A stretch of 64,000 nt of DNA from Fibrobacterota bacterium. GTDB lineage: Bacteria > Fibrobacterota > Chitinivibrionia > Chitinivibrionales > Chitinispirillaceae. The first letter of the stretch is position 1; each line of letters begins with the position of its first letter. The notes under the pieces are model-generated. The model saw nothing but the letters and a program-made list of their open reading frames with translations. It had not been told where the DNA came from and did no database searches. Position numbers and translations under genes: made by a program. This document shows positions 61,884 to 64,000 of the stretch, one piece after another. The stretch spans positions 65,709 through 129,708 of the forward strand of contig JAEZKP010000007.1 of assembly GCA_023436145.1 (NCBI GenBank). Reading direction: 5' to 3'.

Positions 61884-63101
61884 ATGAAAAAGGGACTCGT
61901 AGAACGTTTTTGCAGGTATGTTAGAATTGATACTCAATCCGATCCGGAGTCACTTACCTTTCCCAGTTCTGAAAAGCAGTTCAAACTGGCCAACGCACTG
62001 GTTACAGAGCTTAAGGAATTAAGAATTGAAGATGTCTCTGTGGATCGGTTTTGTTATGTTATGGCTAAAGTTCCATCAAATACCAACCGTAAGACTCCAA
62101 AAATCGGTTTAATTGCTCATTTGGATACCTCCCCATCATTATCCGGTGAGAATGTTAAACCATCCGCCATCGAAAATTACCAGGGAGGAGATTACATCAT
62201 TAATGAGGCCCTGGGAGTAGTGTTGCGCGAGTCGGAATGTCCGGAACTTCGAAACTGCATCGGTCACACATTGATAACTTCAGATGGGACCACTCTTTTA
62301 GGGGCAGATGATAAAGCCGGTATCGCGATAATCATGACAGCTATCGAGTTTCTGATAAAAAATCCGGGCATAATTCATGGAGAGATCAGGATCGCATTTA
62401 CTCCTGATGAGGAGATCGGGCAGGGGGCGGATCATTTCGATCTGAAGAAGTTTGATGCGGATTTTGCCTTCACTGTGGATGGTGGTTTCACTGGAGAATT
62501 AAACAAAGAAACATTCTCCGCAGACGCTGCTATGATAGAAATTGCAGGGCGGGATATTCATCCGGGTACTGCTAAAGATGTCATGGTGAACTCGGTCAGG
62601 GCTATGGCAGAGATAATAAGAAGACTTCCGCAGGATATGGCACCGGAAAGCACTGATGGGTATCAGCCATTTATTCATCCCACCTTTGCACAAGGGGAAG
62701 TTTCCTCTTCGGTGGTAAAGCTGATACTCAGAGATTTTGACACAGCGGGATTAATAGTACAAAAGCAGATTTTGGAAAGAATCATAGATGAAGTGAAAGT
62801 GGAATTTCCTAAAAATGAAATCAGATTGACGGTAAGCGAAACCTACAGAAACATGGCTGAAGAGTTGGCTAAATACCCACATGTAACCGATAGACTATGG
62901 AATGCAGTCTTAAAAAGCGGAATGCAACCCTTCTGGAAACCGATACGTGGAGGAACAGATGGTTCCCGGTTGACAGCTATGGGGCTTCCCACACCTAATA
63001 TGTTTACCGGTAGTGGAAATCATCATAGCAGGGCAGAATGGTGTTCGGTAAATGCGATGGAGAAGGCGGTGGAGTGTGTGGTAAACCTGTTTAGGGAATA
63101 A
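61884..63101 (+). CDS. pepT: Peptidase T (tripeptide aminopeptidase)
   Basis: PepT removes the N-terminal residue from tripeptides using two zinc ions. The 405-residue M20B enzyme has GLIAHLDTSP (His ligand and Asp), TLLGADDKAG (Asp ligand), TPDEEIGQGAD (catalytic Glu), DGGFTGEL, and IRGGTDGSRLTAMGLPTPN with GSGNHHSRAEWC (His ligand). Length matches the E. coli enzyme. AAGG lies before ATG 61884. It probably serves peptide nutrition in the cytosol. No linked peptide transporter is present. Confidence 0.95.
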   Translation: MKKGLVERFCRYVRIDTQSDPESLTFPSSEKQFKLANALVTELKELRIEDVSVDRFCYVMAKVPSNTNRKTPKIGLIAHLDTSPSLSGENVKPSAIENYQGGDYIINEALGVVLRESECPELRNCIGHTLITSDGTTLLGADDKAGIAIIMTAIEFLIKNPGIIHGEIRIAFTPDEEIGQGADHFDLKKFDADFAFTVDGGFTGELNKETFSADAAMIEIAGRDIHPGTAKDVMVNSVRAMAEIIRRLPQDMAPESTDGYQPFIHPTFAQGEVSSSVVKLILRDFDTAGLIVQKQILERIIDEVKVEFPKNEIRLTVSETYRNMAEELAKYPHVTDRLWNAVLKSGMQPFWKPIRGGTDGSRLTAMGLPTPNMFTGSGNHHSRAEWCSVNAMEKAVECVVNLFRE

Positions 63102-63286
63102 AAAAGCAACCTGACTTGGCACGAAATATGCGCCGAGAAAAGCGGGCTGGTTTTTAACCGTTTTAAAATAAGGTTAAATTTATATGGCACATGTAAGGAG
63201 TCGTCAAGAGTGGCAAATACATTGTAATTCATGATCTCCAAATCTAAAATCTTAAACCTGATTATCCCAAAGATTGTGGAGGAAAA

Positions 63287-63733
63287 ATGATAAGAGTTGA
63301 ATATTTGAAGAATTGCCCTGAACATGTTAAGACCATAGTTGATTGGTTTTATGCAAAGCGGTGGTCAGGAAAGTGGTCTGTTGATGAAGTGGTAAAAAAG
63401 TATGAAATATTACTGAATGAGGATAAACTGCCGCTTGCATTGATTGCCTTCTTAAATGATAAACCGGCCGCAACAGCAATAATATTTAAGCAATCCCTTG
63501 AGATAGGACTGAACGTGTCACCCTGGGTAGAAGGCTTGTTTGTCAAATCGAAATACAGAAAATCAGAGATTATTAAAGCAATGGTAAGTAGAATTGAAGA
63601 TATCGTAAAAAAGATGAATTACAATGAGTTGTATTTGTCGAGTAGTTCGGAACGATTGTTTGTGGATATGGGTTATAATGTAATGTTCATGTTGGATAGT
63701 GGAGATAAACTTCTTACCAGAAAATTTATATAG
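63287..63733 (+). CDS. GNAT-family acetyltransferase
   Basis: A 148-residue GNAT-like protein. Strands and helices follow the family order, with LALIAFLNDKPAATAIIF, then VEGLFVKSKYRKSEIIKAMVSRI in the place of motif A, and NELYLSSSSERLFVDMGYNVM near the end. The acetyl-CoA motif lacks the usual Q/RxxGxG/A glycines (KSEIIKA), so activity or ligand may differ. GGAGG precedes the ATG by five bases. Substrate unknown. Confidence 0.72.
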   Translation: MIRVEYLKNCPEHVKTIVDWFYAKRWSGKWSVDEVVKKYEILLNEDKLPLALIAFLNDKPAATAIIFKQSLEIGLNVSPWVEGLFVKSKYRKSEIIKAMVSRIEDIVKKMNYNELYLSSSSERLFVDMGYNVMFMLDSGDKLLTRKFI

Positions 63734-63742
63734 TTATCAGTA

Positions 63743-64000
63743 ATGAAAATTATTTCGCATGATTTTCTGGTATTTCTGGTGCATTTCTCTCTTCAAAATC
63801 AGGCATTAATTGCGAATCCCGGAGATAAAGGTGTGGACACAGCCTCCCCGGATCAGGTAGTGTTCTCCAATGAGGAGAGGAGGAGATTTCTCGAAAAGCT
63901 GAAACTGGAAATCAATTCCAGAAATCTCAGCAGGAAAACACTAAGCAATTATTATGGTGCAGTTTCCCGTTTTATCGACTGGTTGACTCCGGAGTTGAGT
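63743..64000 (+). CDS. Tyrosine recombinase/integrase, N-terminal part (cut by window end)
   Basis: An open frame from ATG 63743 runs off the right edge after 86 codons. The last 40 residues (RRFLEKLKLEINSRNLSRKT, then YYGAVSRFIDWL) match the SAM-like N-terminal DNA-binding domain of XerC/XerD and phage or integron integrases. The catalytic domain is outside the window, so the type cannot be told. The start is not certain. It may mark the border of an integrated element. Confidence 0.7.
   Translation, partial: MKIISHDFLVFLVHFSLQNQALIANPGDKGVDTASPDQVVFSNEERRRFLEKLKLEINSRNLSRKTLSNYYGAVSRFIDWLTPELS

Overview
The window looks like ordinary chromosome from a motile Gram-negative (two-membrane) bacterium with an AT-rich genome. 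Signs of an outer membrane are a PorV/PorQ-like barrel, a DUF3078 barrel, several lipoproteins and long signal-peptide TPR proteins. Chemotaxis and flagellar-export genes indicate motility. The mix fits the FCB group, perhaps a Fibrobacterota/Chitinivibrionia-type organism, but no 16S or other decisive marker is present, so that placement is weak. I see no rRNA, tRNA, CRISPR array or insertion sequence.

0-6.4 kb (+): a secreted protein with a C-terminal anchor, a membrane-anchored PASTA protein, then a tight envelope cluster (TPR lipoprotein, small lipoprotein, PorV/PorQ-like barrel). 6-10 kb (+): DUF2267 and triple-BON proteins, the RNA ligase RtcB with its activator archease, and an alpha/beta hydrolase. 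10-19.4 kb (+): a large ABC exporter with a DUF1854 partner (a pair associated with cyanophycin metabolism), an HTH-PTS IIA regulator, a cation/proton antiporter, Bpt, an IMPase, a MarC protein and FolC. 19.4-25 kb (-): chemotaxis operon STAS-cheA-cheW-cheB-cheR. 25-32.3 kb (+): a lipoprotein, a second IMPase, SEC-C/Map, HflX, a DUF58/BatA-like pair and a STAS protein.

32.3-35 kb holds a short NFACT-R protein (-), a zinc-ribbon protein and a PD-(D/E)XK nuclease with a probable Fe-S cluster. 35-43 kb (-) carries a SwrB-like membrane protein, a FliK-like protein and a free FlhB C-terminal domain, followed by a partner-switching set (RsbW-like kinase, STAS-kinase fusion, STAS) and a foldase-like lipoprotein. 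43-44.8 kb (+) has an FHA protein and a phosphoesterase.

44.8-52.4 kb (-) is a nucleotide operon carA-carB-pyrG-purF, joining pyrimidine and purine synthesis. Its leader is the most interesting noncoding part. It shows a promoter, a 44-codon leader reading frame with an intrinsic terminator inside it (like E. coli pyrBI attenuation) and, further upstream, two tandem related ~130-nt elements. Each of these has a conserved block with an anti-Shine-Dalgarno-like CCTCCTT and ends in its own intrinsic terminator.

53-64 kb: a small secreted protein, an Ig-like lipoprotein and a Pro-rich TPR protein, then a chorismate-synthase homologue that has lost both invariant catalytic histidines. After it come a SemiSWEET, a small antitoxin-like protein, a DUF3078 barrel, PepT, a GNAT protein and the start of a probable tyrosine recombinase cut by the window edge.
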